Shown here one piece after another: positions 8,970-17,566 of a stretch of 64,000 bases of DNA. This DNA is from Lysobacter sp. Root916. Lineage in GTDB: Bacteria; Pseudomonadota; Gammaproteobacteria; Xanthomonadales; Xanthomonadaceae. Under the pieces are notes generated by a model. That model was not told the origin of the DNA. It ran no database searches and saw only the letters and a list, made by a program, of their open reading frames with translations. Numbering within the stretch: position 1 is the stretch's first letter; the number at the start of each line of letters is the position of its first letter. Where the stretch lies: the NCBI RefSeq assembly GCF_001429785.1, contig NZ_LMJF01000001.1:1180860-1244859 (forward strand), written 5' to 3'. Position numbers and translations under genes: made by a program.

Positions 8970-9569
8970 TCAATACACCGCGAAATCTGCGCGGCAGCCG
9001 TTGTCGACCCAGATCGTGTTGCGCTCGACGCCCCAGTTCTGGCCGTACTGGCAATAGGTCTTGCTGAGCTGGCGCTGCACCTCGACGTGGCCGCGGCCGT
9101 AGAACGGGCAGCGCACGTAGTTGTTGTCGTTGGACTCGCAACGCACGGTGTTGCTGGGCTGGTAGTAGTTGCCGCCGTTGTAGCGATCGTCGTCGTAGCG
9201 GTCGCGATCGCGGTCCTTCTTGTTCTTGTTGGCCAGGATCGCGGCGCCGATCAGGCCCACCACCACCGCGCCGGCGACGGCGTTGGAATTGTCGTGACCG
9301 GAGGACTGATAGTCGCCGACGTTGAACTCGGCGCGGCAACCGTTGGTCACCCATACCCGGTTGCGGTCGTAGCCCCAGGTATCGTTCTGCCAGCAGCCCG
9401 AAGAGCTGAGCTGGCGCGACAGGGTGACGCCGCCGCGGGTATCGACCGGGCAACTCTTGTACTGGCCGTTGCCGGATTCGCAACGCACGGTTTGGCCCGC
9501 GTAGGCGCTCTGGCCCAACGAGGGCACGACCAGGGCGAGGACGAGGACGCTGCTGACGATTCGTTTCAT
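8970..9569 (-). CDS. Secreted DUF3011 protein
   Basis: 199 residues from the ATG at 9569; the frame is open far upstream, but a signal peptide (MKRIVSSVLVLALVVPSLGQSAYA) begins exactly here. The mature protein has two DUF3011 modules, each of the form VRCES...C...V.L.RQLS...C....WG...N.IWV.NGCRA.F. They are separated by a short hydrophobic segment (AVAGAVVVGLIGAAIL) and a very acidic/basic linker rich in Asp-Arg. The hydrophobic segment could anchor the protein in a membrane. The role of DUF3011 is unknown; the conserved Cys suggest disulphides in the periplasm. Confidence 0.8.
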   Translation of the reverse strand: MKRIVSSVLVLALVVPSLGQSAYAGQTVRCESGNGQYKSCPVDTRGGVTLSRQLSSSGCWQNDTWGYDRNRVWVTNGCRAEFNVGDYQSSGHDNSNAVAGAVVVGLIGAAILANKNKKDRDRDRYDDDRYNGGNYYQPSNTVRCESNDNNYVRCPFYGRGHVEVQRQLSKTYCQYGQNWGVERNTIWVDNGCRADFAVY

Positions 9570-9580
9570 GGTCGTCTCCT

Positions 9581-9982
9581 TCACTTCGCGGCCCGGCGGG
9601 CCTGGGCCAGGGCTTCGAGTTCGGCGCCGGCGAGGTAGCCGTCGCGATCGGTATCGAAGCTGTCGAAGACCGGCCGCAGCGCGTCGCCGTAGGCGTCCAT
9701 GGTGATCTCGTGCTGCGGGTTTTCCGCGCGTGCGGTAGGCACCAGGTGCGCCGGGATCTCGGCGCCGCGCAGCACGCCGTCGCGGTCCGCGTCGGCCTGG
9801 GCGAATCGGCGGATCATGGCGTTGCGGTATTCCTCGAACGAGAGCTTGCCGTCGCCGTCGCGGTCCATGCGCTTGAGCAGGCCCTCCGGGGTGACGGCCA
9901 CGGGTTCGTTCTTGGTCTTCGCCAGCGCCAATGGACTGAGGCACAGCAGCACGACGGCCACCAACAATATGCATCGTTTCAT
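9581..9982 (-). CDS. Secreted EF-hand calcium-binding protein
   Basis: 133 residues with a signal peptide ending LALA. Three EF-hand loops are clear: DRDGDGKLSFEE (about 40-51), DADRDGVLRGAE and DTDRDGYLAGAE, each with Asp at loop positions 1, 3 and 5 and Glu at 12. It lies 11 bp upstream of the DUF3011 gene on the same strand, so the two are probably cotranscribed. Calcium binding in the periplasm is expected; a partner is not known. Confidence 0.8.
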   Translation of the reverse strand: MKRCILLVAVVLLCLSPLALAKTKNEPVAVTPEGLLKRMDRDGDGKLSFEEYRNAMIRRFAQADADRDGVLRGAEIPAHLVPTARAENPQHEITMDAYGDALRPVFDSFDTDRDGYLAGAELEALAQARRAAK

Positions 9983-10460
9983 GCGGTTCTCCTGAGGATG
10001 GGAAGCGGACGAAGCGCCGTCGGCCGAGAGGGGCCGAACGGTGGACGAGGGAACGACGATGTGTGGGCGGCTTTCCTTCTCCTCGTGAACGAACGGCGTC
10101 CTGGCGGTTCGGTGGCGATCGGTTCAGCGCTTGCGGGACATCGATGGGTCGGGCGGGCATCCGCAGCGCACTGGCGGGTCGGCCCCAGGTGCGCCTGCGC
10201 TCATCAAGAACGCGCGCGGCTCCAGATTCAGGCCATACGGCGCACCGACGGAGCCCCCAGCCGTGGCGAGCCCGGCGCGACGGTCCGGCGATACTGGCGT
10301 ACGGAACATGGCTCACCCCATGCCGCTGCGACCCCGCACTAATAGTGCATCAATCGTTAGCAAAACATGTATTCGCGGCCGGCGCCGACTAGCGGCCGCC
10401 GGGCACTCCGTCCGAGGTGTGCGCACGGTCACGTCATGACCGGCCGTCGCGCCACTCCGG
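9983..10460. other. Intergenic, no gene seen
   Basis: 478 bp upstream of the EF-hand gene. Only GC-rich shadow frames occur. A small perfect inverted repeat GCACTA-A-TAGTGC lies at 10336-10348 in a locally AT-richer stretch and could be a regulator site; nothing else stands out. Confidence 0.4.
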
Positions 10461-10874
10461 CTATTTGCAGGCTTCGAAAACCGCGTCGTTGAGCGCGCTG
10501 ACCAACGCGTAGTCGCGTTCCATGCCGACGGCGGCGAGCTTTCGTTCGCGGCGTTCGCGCGCGACATCGCAGTCGCGGCCATCGCCGAGCCGGATCGCGT
10601 AGGCGCGCGCGCCGCCGGGGCGGTCGGTGCCGGCCAGGCGCGAGAGATAGCGCGAATCGGCTTGGCCGCGCTGCTCGGCCTGCTGACGGCGGGCCAATTC
10701 GGCCGTATCGGGCGGCGGTTGAGGTGTGGCCTCCCAGACCCGGGCGGTGGCGGCGGCGCAAGGTTCGGATTGATAGCTGACCGCACCGGAGCGCGCGACG
10801 CATTTGTAGAGGCTGGCGGCGTCGGCGACGGTAGGTAGCAGCAACAGCAGCGTGCAGATGGGATGGAGGGGCAT
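10461..10874 (-). CDS. Small secreted DUF4124-type protein, paralogue
   Basis: 137 residues. A signal peptide (ends VADA) is followed by SLYKCVARSGAVSYQSEPC, a Pro-rich linker, RYLSRLAGTD and a C-terminal EACK. The layout and motifs match the protein at 2613-3029, so the two are paralogues from a local duplication or separate recruitments. Expected in the periplasm; no function is known. Confidence 0.75.
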   Translation of the reverse strand: MPLHPICTLLLLLPTVADAASLYKCVARSGAVSYQSEPCAAATARVWEATPQPPPDTAELARRQQAEQRGQADSRYLSRLAGTDRPGGARAYAIRLGDGRDCDVARERRERKLAAVGMERDYALVSALNDAVFEACK

Positions 10875-11358
10875 GGCGATCGTCCTTGACCGATGCGGCG
10901 GGGCCGCGTTGTGGGGTGCGGTCAGATTGATCGTGGCGGGAGATCATCGCCAGCGGTGGAGCGCGCGGATCGGGGTCGGATAAAGGAGGATCGGGACGTA
11001 GGAAAGCCCTTATCCGGATTTGCGGAGGCCGGCATTGCAGCCGCGCGTTCTCAAGGCACCGGTACCGCGTAGCGCTTCGAGGCCTGTGGGAGTTCGTGGC
11101 GCGCTGGTCGGGTCATCAGCGGTGGGCATGCGCGCGCAGTACCCAATCCCCCTGCCCCCTTTAGCAAAGGACCAGGTCGAGCGGCTCCCGGCTGGAGGTC
11201 GGCGATCGCACCAGAGCCGGGGCGTGCTGATTAGGTACGTTCTGGCGAGCCTGTGCAGCGATGGGCGGCTAGCACGCGAGGCGCAGGAGCAACGAAGAGC
11301 TCGGGCGGCGGGCCTCGATGAGCGAGGTCCCGCAATGGCGCGGGCGCCCTAGCCTGGG
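10875..11358. other. Intergenic, no gene seen
   Basis: 484 bp. It contains an imperfect inverted repeat around 10977-11023 (CGGATAAAGG against CCCTTATCCG) but no frame with coding features. Confidence 0.4.
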
Positions 11359-11826
11359 TCAGGGCTTGGCCGCAGGCGCCGCTGGCAGGCGCGAGGCGTG
11401 GCTGGCCACCATCACCCAGCCCTGCGGCCCGCGCACGTAGGTGTCGGTGAACTGGAAATCGGCGGCGAAGGCTTTGCCTTCGGAGACGCCCTTGACGCTG
11501 GTGATGCCCAGCGCGATCGCGGTGTCGTTGCCGTAGTAACGCAGGCGGGTGCCGTGGTTGCGGAACACCTCGTAGGTGGTCACGCCTTTGGCGAGTTCGG
11601 CGACCTCATCGTCGCGCGTGGTGATCTTGCCGTTGGACGCGGTCAGGGTGAAGTCCGGGGCCAGGTGCTTGCCGATCCAGGCGGCGTCCTCGGCTTCATA
11701 GGCCGCGCAGATGTCGCGCTCCAACTGCAGGATGGCGCGTTCGTCGGCGCTGCGATCGGCGGCGATGGCGGCGGGCGCGCACAGCGCCAGGACGATGGAC
11801 AGCGGCAGCAGCGAGTACAGGCGCAT
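11359..11826 (-). CDS. Secreted NTF2-like protein (DUF4440)
   Basis: 155 residues with a signal peptide ending AAIAA. The single domain has the SnoaL/DUF4440 pattern: ERDICAAYEAEDAAWIGKHLAPDFTLTASNGKITTRDDEV, then strands with TRLRYYGNDTAIALG and FTDTYVRGPQGWVMVASHAS. Members are often secreted and act in a range of stress or detoxifying pathways, but no reaction can be inferred from the sequence. It is transcribed apart from the neighbouring membrane genes. Confidence 0.75.
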   Translation of the reverse strand: MRLYSLLPLSIVLALCAPAAIAADRSADERAILQLERDICAAYEAEDAAWIGKHLAPDFTLTASNGKITTRDDEVAELAKGVTTYEVFRNHGTRLRYYGNDTAIALGITSVKGVSEGKAFAADFQFTDTYVRGPQGWVMVASHASRLPAAPAAKP

Positions 11827-11952
11827 TGCGGGTTCCTTGCGGGATCGATGGCGAGGGACGCGAACGGCGCCCGTCGCGCAGCATGCCCGCGTGCGCTCGC
11901 GCAGGCTGCGCGGATCTTGCGGTTTCGCGTGGTTGCGCGGAGCGCTGCGCGC

Positions 11953-12159
11953 TCAGCGGCCGATGCCGTGCGGTTCGATGACGCCCGTGGCGATGCCGGC
12001 CGCGACCAGCGCGATCAATGCTACCGACAAGACGATGCGGCGGGTGAGCGCGTTGACGGTGCGCCGGCTCTGTCCGTGATCGACGAGCATGTAGTACAGG
12101 CCGGCGCCCAGGTTCCAGACGATCAGGCTCAGGAAGGCGACGATGAACAGCGTTTTCAT
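11953..12159 (-). CDS. Twin-transmembrane small protein (DUF2909-like)
   Basis: 68 residues with two membrane segments (LFIVAFLSLIVWNLGAGLYYMLVD and RIVLSVALIALVAAGIATGVI) joined by a short basic loop. This matches the DUF2909 twin-transmembrane family, which in gammaproteobacteria often lies near cytochrome oxidase genes; no such genes are here. An inner-membrane location is expected. Function unknown. Confidence 0.65.
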   Translation of the reverse strand: MKTLFIVAFLSLIVWNLGAGLYYMLVDHGQSRRTVNALTRRIVLSVALIALVAAGIATGVIEPHGIGR

Positions 12160-12225
12160 ACGGGTTCCATGCCGGCGCGGCCGGCGACGTAGCGAGCCCG
12201 CGGGACGCCGCGGGCGGCGGCGGGT

Positions 12226-12576
12226 TCAGGCGTCCGCGGAGGCGACGGCCTTGCGCCAGCGCGGCAACATGCGCAGGCGTAGGAACACGGCGGCGGTCAT
12301 GATCAGCAGGAACAGGCCGTAGGCGACGGAGGTTGCGAGCACCTGTTTCCAGATCGCACCCGCGTTGGGGTCGGCGTTGTACATCGACCAATGCATGCCC
12401 CACCCGGCCAGCAGCGTGGCCAGCAGCAAGGCGCCGCTGTCGAAGACGGTGCGCGCGGCCAGGCGCGGCTGCTTCGGGTAGGCCCAGTACAGCCAGGCCA
12501 GGATCGAGAACCAGGGCACGAACAGTATCAGCGCGAGGTTGAGTTCGACCTGCGGATTCATGGCGGCGGCGAGCAT
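12226..12576 (-). CDS. Small multi-pass membrane protein
   Basis: 116 residues (111 if the Met at 12561 is the start). Three membrane segments are seen: LNLALILFVPWFSILAWLYW, GALLLATLLAGWGMHWSMY and VAYGLFLLIMTAAVFLRLR. I recognise no family with certainty. It is divergent from the MocR regulator gene and shares its upstream region, so it may be a target of that regulator. Confidence 0.6.
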   Translation of the reverse strand: MLAAAMNPQVELNLALILFVPWFSILAWLYWAYPKQPRLAARTVFDSGALLLATLLAGWGMHWSMYNADPNAGAIWKQVLATSVAYGLFLLIMTAAVFLRLRMLPRWRKAVASADA

Positions 12577-12618
12577 CGACGGCGACTCTGTGGGGTTGAG
12601 GCCATACTGCGCCGACCA

Positions 12619-12665
12619 TATCAGTTTCGCCAGAATCAGAAATGAGATAAAAAACCGTATCAGTT
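12619..12665. promoter_or_regulatory. Direct repeat TATCAGTT, possible MocR binding site
   Basis: The octamer TATCAGTT occurs at 12619-12626 and again at 12658-12665, 39 bp apart, in the AT-rich gap between the membrane-protein gene and the MocR gene. MocR regulators commonly bind direct repeats in such divergent promoters. The second copy overlaps the proposed start codon. Confidence 0.35.
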
Positions 12666-14121
12666 GAGCCTGAGCGGCCGTCCCGCCGCGCTCTGGAGCC
12701 TCGCCTTGAAGCGTTACGAAGCCCTAGCCGACGACATCGCGGCCTCGATCCGCGACGGCCTGCTGCGTCCGGGCCAACGGCTGCCCTCGGTGCGTCAGGC
12801 CAGCGCGGCGCGCGGGATCAGTCCGGCGACGGTGTTCCAGGCCTATTACCTGCTGGAGGCGCGCGGCCTGGTGAGATCGCGCGCGCGCTCGGGTTACTAC
12901 GTGACCCGCCCGTCCGCGCTGCTGCCGCCGGAGCCGGACGCGGCCTCGCAGCCGGACGGCGAATCGCGCGCGGTCGATGTGTCCGAACTGGTGTTCGAGG
13001 TGCTGGGATCGGCGATGGCGCACACGGTGGTGCCGCTGGGGTCGGCGTTCCCCAGCCCCTTGCTGTACCCGCTGCAGAAGTTGGGTCGGGCGATGGCTTC
13101 GGCGGCGGTGCATCTGGACCCTTGGAGCACGGTCGACGATCTGACCCCGGGCAATGCGGCGCTGCGGCGCCAGATCGCGCTGCGCTACCGGATCGACGGC
13201 CTGCAGATCGGCGCCGACGAGATCGTGGTCACCAACGGCGCGCTGGAAGCCTTGAATCTTTGCGTGGCCGCGGTGACCCGCCCGGGCGATGCCGTACTGG
13301 TGGAGTCGCCCTGCTTCTACGCCGCGCTGCAATCGCTGGAGCGCCACGGTCTGCACGCGATCGAGGTACCCACGCATCCGCGCGACGGCATCGACCTGGA
13401 GGCGCTGGCCGCGGCCATCGAACGCCATCGCCCGCGTGCGTGCTGGCTGATGACCAACTTCCAAAACCCCTTGGGCAGCGCCATGCCCGATGAGAAGAAG
13501 CGCGCCCTGGTCGAACTGCTGACCCACCATGGCGTGCCGCTGATCGAGGACGACGTCTATGGCGAGCTCTACTTCGGCGAGCGCCGACCGACGCCGGCCA
13601 AGGCCTACGATCGTGAGGGGCTGGTGATGCATTGCGGTTCTTTTTCCAAGAGCCTGGCGCCGGGCTATCGGATCGGCTGGGTCGCGCCCGGGCGTTATGC
13701 GCGCGAGGTCGCGCGGCGCAAGCTCACCGCGACCTTGAGCACCTGCGTGCCGGCGCAGCTTGCGATCGCGCACTATCTGGAGAAAGGCGGCTACGACCGT
13801 CACCTGCGGCGGCTGCGCGCGACGCTGTCGGCGCAGCAGGCGCAGTATCTGGCGGCGGTGGCGCGGCATTTTCCGCCAGGCACTCGCGTGACCCGTCCGG
13901 CCGGCGGCTACTTCCTCTGGATCGAACTGCCGGAGGGCGGCGACGCGCTGCGCGTCTATCAACGCGCCTCGGCCCTGGACATCAGCATCGCGCCGGGGCC
14001 GATGTTCTCGGTGCGGCGCGGTTTCGGCCACTGCCTGCGCCTCAACTGCGGGCACCCGCTGGATGCGCGCGTGGATGCGGCGCTGGCGACCTTGGGGCGG
14101 CTGGCGGGCGGCGGCGGATAG
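12664..14121 (+). CDS. MocR/PdxR-type regulator (GntR domain fused to aminotransferase domain)
   Basis: 485 residues. The N-terminal GntR winged helix covers about residues 14-75 (RYEALADDIAASIRDG, LPSVRQASAARGISPATVFQAYYLLEARGLV). The type I aminotransferase domain follows, with SFSKSLAPGYRIGW holding the PLP-binding Lys, NFQNPLG and a C-terminal RLNCG. Such fusions use PLP or an amino-acid adduct as effector. No ATG is available: the frame opens just after a stop at 12643, and TTG at 12664 or 12706 must serve as the start. It could also be annotated as an aminotransferase, but the DNA-binding domain decides. Confidence 0.85.
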   Translation: MSLSGRPAALWSLALKRYEALADDIAASIRDGLLRPGQRLPSVRQASAARGISPATVFQAYYLLEARGLVRSRARSGYYVTRPSALLPPEPDAASQPDGESRAVDVSELVFEVLGSAMAHTVVPLGSAFPSPLLYPLQKLGRAMASAAVHLDPWSTVDDLTPGNAALRRQIALRYRIDGLQIGADEIVVTNGALEALNLCVAAVTRPGDAVLVESPCFYAALQSLERHGLHAIEVPTHPRDGIDLEALAAAIERHRPRACWLMTNFQNPLGSAMPDEKKRALVELLTHHGVPLIEDDVYGELYFGERRPTPAKAYDREGLVMHCGSFSKSLAPGYRIGWVAPGRYAREVARRKLTATLSTCVPAQLAIAHYLEKGGYDRHLRRLRATLSAQQAQYLAAVARHFPPGTRVTRPAGGYFLWIELPEGGDALRVYQRASALDISIAPGPMFSVRRGFGHCLRLNCGHPLDARVDAALATLGRLAGGGG

Positions 14122-14362
14122 GAGCATCCAACACTGCGCGTATCCGAGCGGATCTGCATCGAGGCGGCGCCGGCGAGGCGCGCGCGGTCGACGGTCCGTC
14201 ACGCGCTGGATCGCTGCCTTGGCGCCGAGCGAGGTCGGTCGCGCATCCGATCGCCGGCCGACGCGTATCGCCGCTCCTTCGCGAGAGCGGCGATACGCGG
14301 ACGGAAGTCGCTTTCGCGGTTCCGCCTCGTTGATAGCTGGCGTCTTGCTCAGGCCGTAAGGA

Positions 14363-15397
14363 TCAGGCGTCGGCGACCTGCACCACCAGCTTGCCGAAGT
14401 TGCGCCCCTCGAGCAGGCCCGCGAACGCCGCCGGTGCCCGCTCCAGTCCATCGACCCGATCCTCGCGCAGTTTGACCAGTCCGTCGGCGAACCATTGGTC
14501 CATGTCGCGACGGAAGGCCTGGTAGCGGTCGGCGTAGTGGTCGAGGATCACGAAGCCCTGCATGCGGATGCGCTTTTGCACCAGCATCGTGGTCAGCTGG
14601 GGCAGACGGTTCGGGCCCGGCGGCGGGGACTCCTCGTTGTAGTGCGCGATCACGCCGCACACCGGTACGCGCGCGCCGATATTGAGCAGCGGCAGCACCG
14701 CATCGAACACTTCGCCGCCGACGTTTTCGAAGTAGACGTCGATGCCGTCCGGGCATGCCGCGGCCAGGCGCTGAGCCAGGTCCGACTCGCGGCGGTCCAG
14801 GCAGACATCGAAACCCAGTTCCTCCACTGCGTAGCGGCACTTGTCGGCGCCGCCGGCGATGCCGACCACGCGCGCGCCTTTGAGCTTGGCGATCTGGCCG
14901 ACCATGGCGCCGACCGCGCCGGTCGCGGCGGCCACGACCACGGTCTCTCCCGGCTTGGGCTGGCCGATATCGAGCAGGCCGACGTAGGCGGTAAAGGCCG
15001 GCATGCCCAAGCCGCCCAGCGCTAAGGACGGCTGAGGCATGTCGCCCAGCGCGACCAGATCGCTGCCGTCCGACAGGGCGTAGTCCTGCCAACCGGCGTT
15101 GCCCAGGACCAGGTCGCCGGCGCGGAACTGGGGGTGCCGCGATGCGACCACGCGATTGACGGTGCCGCCGACCATAGGCTGGCCCAGCGCCACCGAAGGT
15201 GCATAGGTCGGCCCGATTTCGTTCATGAGCTGGCGCATGTAGGGATCCAGCGAGAGGTAGAGAGTGCGCAGCAGCAGTTGCCCCTCCTCCGGCGTCGGCA
15301 CCTCGGTCTGGTCCAGGCGGAAGTCCTGCGGGGTCGGCACGCCGCGCGGACGCGCGGCCAGGACGATGCGGCGGTTGACGGTGGCGCTGGACGACAT
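14363..15397 (-). CDS. NADP-dependent oxidoreductase, MDR family (curcumin/alkenal reductase type)
   Basis: 344 residues from the ATG at 15397, preceded by GGAG. The Rossmann part has GAVGAMVGQIAKLKGARVVGIAGG, and the N-terminal part has RRIVLAARPRGVPTPQDF and PYMRQLM typical of zinc-free medium-chain reductases that reduce alpha,beta-unsaturated carbonyls with NADPH. It follows the TetR gene on the same strand. A NemR-type operator lies 87 bp upstream, so induction by electrophiles through that repressor is likely. Confidence 0.88.
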   Translation of the reverse strand: MSSSATVNRRIVLAARPRGVPTPQDFRLDQTEVPTPEEGQLLLRTLYLSLDPYMRQLMNEIGPTYAPSVALGQPMVGGTVNRVVASRHPQFRAGDLVLGNAGWQDYALSDGSDLVALGDMPQPSLALGGLGMPAFTAYVGLLDIGQPKPGETVVVAAATGAVGAMVGQIAKLKGARVVGIAGGADKCRYAVEELGFDVCLDRRESDLAQRLAAACPDGIDVYFENVGGEVFDAVLPLLNIGARVPVCGVIAHYNEESPPPGPNRLPQLTTMLVQKRIRMQGFVILDHYADRYQAFRRDMDQWFADGLVKLREDRVDGLERAPAAFAGLLEGRNFGKLVVQVADA

Positions 15398-15483
15398 GGG
15401 TTTACTCCGTGGTGTGGGGTGAGTGGGGCGCGAGTGGGCGTGCGATCGGGCTGGCAACGGCGCAGGGCCGGCAGCGGGCGCAA

Positions 15484-15500
15484 CTAGACCGGTCGTCTAG
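15484..15500. promoter_or_regulatory. NemR-type operator upstream of the oxidoreductase
   Basis: CTAGACCGGTCGTCTAG: 6-bp arms CTAGAC/GTCTAG around a 5-bp centre. It differs from the box at 16172-16188 only in the first base. The TAGACC...GTCTA form is that of NemR-family operators. It lies between the TetR stop and the oxidoreductase start. Confidence 0.75.
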
Positions 15501-15544
15501 AAGGCGGATACAAAAAGGGCGGGAATGCATGCGCAACTCCCGCC

Positions 15545-16150
15545 TCAGACGTACAGGTTAAGGCCGAGCAGTTGGCGGGTGCCGACCAGGGCCGTGTCCA
15601 AGGGCGCGCGGTCGCGGGTGATCTTGGCCAGTAGGCTGGCGCCCAACCAGTTCTGATAGAGCGCGGCCGCGGCGGCCTGCGGATCCGCTGGCGCCGACGC
15701 CAACGACCCGTCCTGCCTGCCCGCTTCGATGCACGCGGCCAGCCGCGCGATGATCCGGCGGGTACCCTGCGCGAGCGCGGTGCGCATGCTCTCGGACAGG
15801 TCGCAGACCTCGGCGCCGAGCTTGACCACCAGACAGCGGCTTTGCGCCTGCTCGCCGGTCTGCGAGTCCAACCAATCGTGGAAGTAGGCCAGCAAGCGTT
15901 GCGCGGCCGGGCCCGGGGCGCTCAGCAGGGCGTCGGTACGCGCCAGGTACTCGTTGAAGTAGTTCTCCAGCAGCGCTTCGCCGAAGGCTTCCTTGGAACC
16001 GAAGTAGTGATAGAACGAGCCCTTCGGCACGCGGGCAGCGGCCAGCACTTCGGCCAGCCCCACCGCGGTGAAGCCCTTGCTGAGCAGCAAGGGATGGGCG
16101 ACGTCGAGGATGTGCTGGCGGACGTCGGCGATGGCGGCGGCGGGATTCAT
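15545..16150 (-). CDS. TetR-family repressor, NemR-like
   Basis: 201 residues from the ATG at 16150; the frame reaches 16171, but that start would lie at the edge of the operator. The N-terminal HTH is clear: ILDVAHPLLLSKGFTAVGLAEVLAAARVPKGSFYHYFGSKEAF. The ligand domain has QSRCLVVKLGAEVCDLSE, with two Cys where NemR-like repressors carry redox- and electrophile-sensing Cys. Two copies of one operator flank the gene, one at its own promoter and one before the downstream oxidoreductase gene. This points to autoregulation and to control of that enzyme. Confidence 0.9.
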   Translation of the reverse strand: MNPAAAIADVRQHILDVAHPLLLSKGFTAVGLAEVLAAARVPKGSFYHYFGSKEAFGEALLENYFNEYLARTDALLSAPGPAAQRLLAYFHDWLDSQTGEQAQSRCLVVKLGAEVCDLSESMRTALAQGTRRIIARLAACIEAGRQDGSLASAPADPQAAAAALYQNWLGASLLAKITRDRAPLDTALVGTRQLLGLNLYV

Positions 16151-16171
16151 AGGCCGGGACTTTAAACTCAA

Positions 16172-16188
16172 TTAGACCGGTCGTCTAG
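16172..16188. promoter_or_regulatory. NemR-type operator upstream of the TetR gene
   Basis: TTAGACCGGTCGTCTAG lies 22 bp upstream of the TetR start codon, over the expected promoter. It is a near copy of the box at 15484-15500. Confidence 0.75.
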
Positions 16189-16344
16189 ACTGAAATCGCG
16201 GGGCTAGACGCCGTATGGCGGTGCGTCAGATCCCTGCCCCGCCCGCCCTGACCCGCGCCGCTCGCCCCGCGTCCGCGCAAGCCCGCGAATTCATCCTCCG
16301 CGCGCCGACCGAAACATCGAACTCTGCGCCCGGCCGTGCGGCGC

Positions 16345-16941
16345 TCAACGCAAGCCGCGGAGCCGCGCCAGGATGCGGCGCTCGAAACGCTCCAGGCGAC
16401 CGCGCTCGACCCGCTCGGCGCGATACAGCGACAGCAGCTCCAGCCGGCAACGCGGCGCGCAGGTGCCGAGCAAGGCGTGCGCGAGCACGCGTCTAACCGG
16501 CCGACGCAGCCACAGCCAGTCGACCCACCAGGGCGAGCCCAGCGTGGTGATCGCGATCGTGCGCCGCAAGCCGTGCAAGGCGGGCTTGATCGCGCTCAGA
16601 TCGGAGGCATGGTGATACGCGTGGCCCGGCGCCCAGACCCGATCGAACCAGCCCTTGAGCATGGCCGGAAAACCGAACCACCAAGTCGGAAACACCAGTA
16701 CCAAGGCCTCCGCCGCGCTCAATCGCGCCAACTGCGCGCGCACCGCGGTGTCGTCGTAAGCGCCGGCCTCGTAGTAGGAACCGCGTTCGCGCGCGCTCAG
16801 CGCCGGCTGAAAACCTTCCGCGTATAAGGACTCGGTTTCGACCTCATGACCATCGGCGGTCAAGGCGTCGATCACCAAACGCGACAACGAGACGCACAAA
16901 CTGTCGTGCAGCGGGTGCGCGACCACGACCAGACATTTCAC
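16345..16941 (-). CDS. Flavodoxin-fold NAD(P)H oxidoreductase (quinone reductase type)
   Basis: 198 residues starting at a GTG (16941) with AAGGAA ahead; the frame extends upstream without homology. It begins VKCLVVVAHPLHDSLC, the phosphate-binding loop of the NQO/KefF family, followed by VLVFPTWWFGFPAMLKGWFDRVWAPGHAY, a diagnostic block of NAD(P)H:quinone oxidoreductases. An FMN- or FAD-dependent two-electron reduction of quinones in the cytosol is expected. It precedes the TetR gene on the same strand, 194 bp away, and may join the same electrophile response, though no operator copy lies before it. Confidence 0.85.
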   Translation of the reverse strand: MKCLVVVAHPLHDSLCVSLSRLVIDALTADGHEVETESLYAEGFQPALSARERGSYYEAGAYDDTAVRAQLARLSAAEALVLVFPTWWFGFPAMLKGWFDRVWAPGHAYHHASDLSAIKPALHGLRRTIAITTLGSPWWVDWLWLRRPVRRVLAHALLGTCAPRCRLELLSLYRAERVERGRLERFERRILARLRGLR

Positions 16942-17207
16942 GACTGCGTTCCTTGCCTTGCGCGATTCGTATGACGTCCAGACTAACCAAGCCTGAGCGA
17001 TATTCCGATCCGCCCATGGTCGTAGATACGACGCCATTGTTGTGCATATCGTATGTGTTTTAAGTGCTGTCGCTGCCGGCGCAGATGTGAAAAGTGCGTC
17101 GAGAAGCTGAACGCTTTGTCAAAACCCTTCACACGACTAACGCGACGTTGCGCACGGTTAACACACCCGATCCTAGATTCGCCCGGCACAAGAAGGGGGG
17201 ATTGCGG

Positions 17208-17486
17208 GTGTTCAAAGTGTCGTTGAGGGAGCACGCATTGATGAGCGTGCTGGTGGGGCTGCAGCGTGGCGTACAGCCGGAAACCAGTCATCTGAAACAT
17301 TGCCTGGTCGAAGAAGGCCTGGCCCTGAATCGCGAGGGCCGTCTGTGCCTGTCCGATGCCGGCAGCACCCTGCTGCAGGGCTTGCAGCACATGCTCTGGG
17401 CCGAGGTCGAAGCCCTGCAGCAAGTGCTGGCCAATCGCAGTGCGACCGTGGCGCAGGGCCAGCCGCGAGTGCTGGCGCCGGACTGA
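17208..17486 (+). CDS. Small hypothetical protein
   Basis: 92 residues from a GTG at 17208, chosen because AGGGGGGA lies seven bases ahead; an ATG at 17241 is an alternative. The sequence (LREHALMSVLVGLQRG, HCLVEEGLALNREGRLCLSDAGSTLLQGLQ) looks like a small alpha/beta or winged-helix fold, with LSDAG in the place of a wing turn. I recognise no family. It is divergent from the quinone reductase gene. Confidence 0.45.
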   Translation: MFKVSLREHALMSVLVGLQRGVQPETSHLKHCLVEEGLALNREGRLCLSDAGSTLLQGLQHMLWAEVEALQQVLANRSATVAQGQPRVLAPD

Positions 17487-17566
17487 GCGGTCGGGATCCG
17501 CGGGTCGCCAACCCCGCGGCGAAGCGCGAGCGCGCCGACGGCCGCAGGCCGCCGGCGCATCGTCGA

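Noticed and set aside
8970..10316. 448-residue frame on the minus strand
   Set aside because: Only the last 199 residues are DUF3011 with their own signal peptide; the upstream part overlaps the EF-hand gene in another frame and has no coding look.
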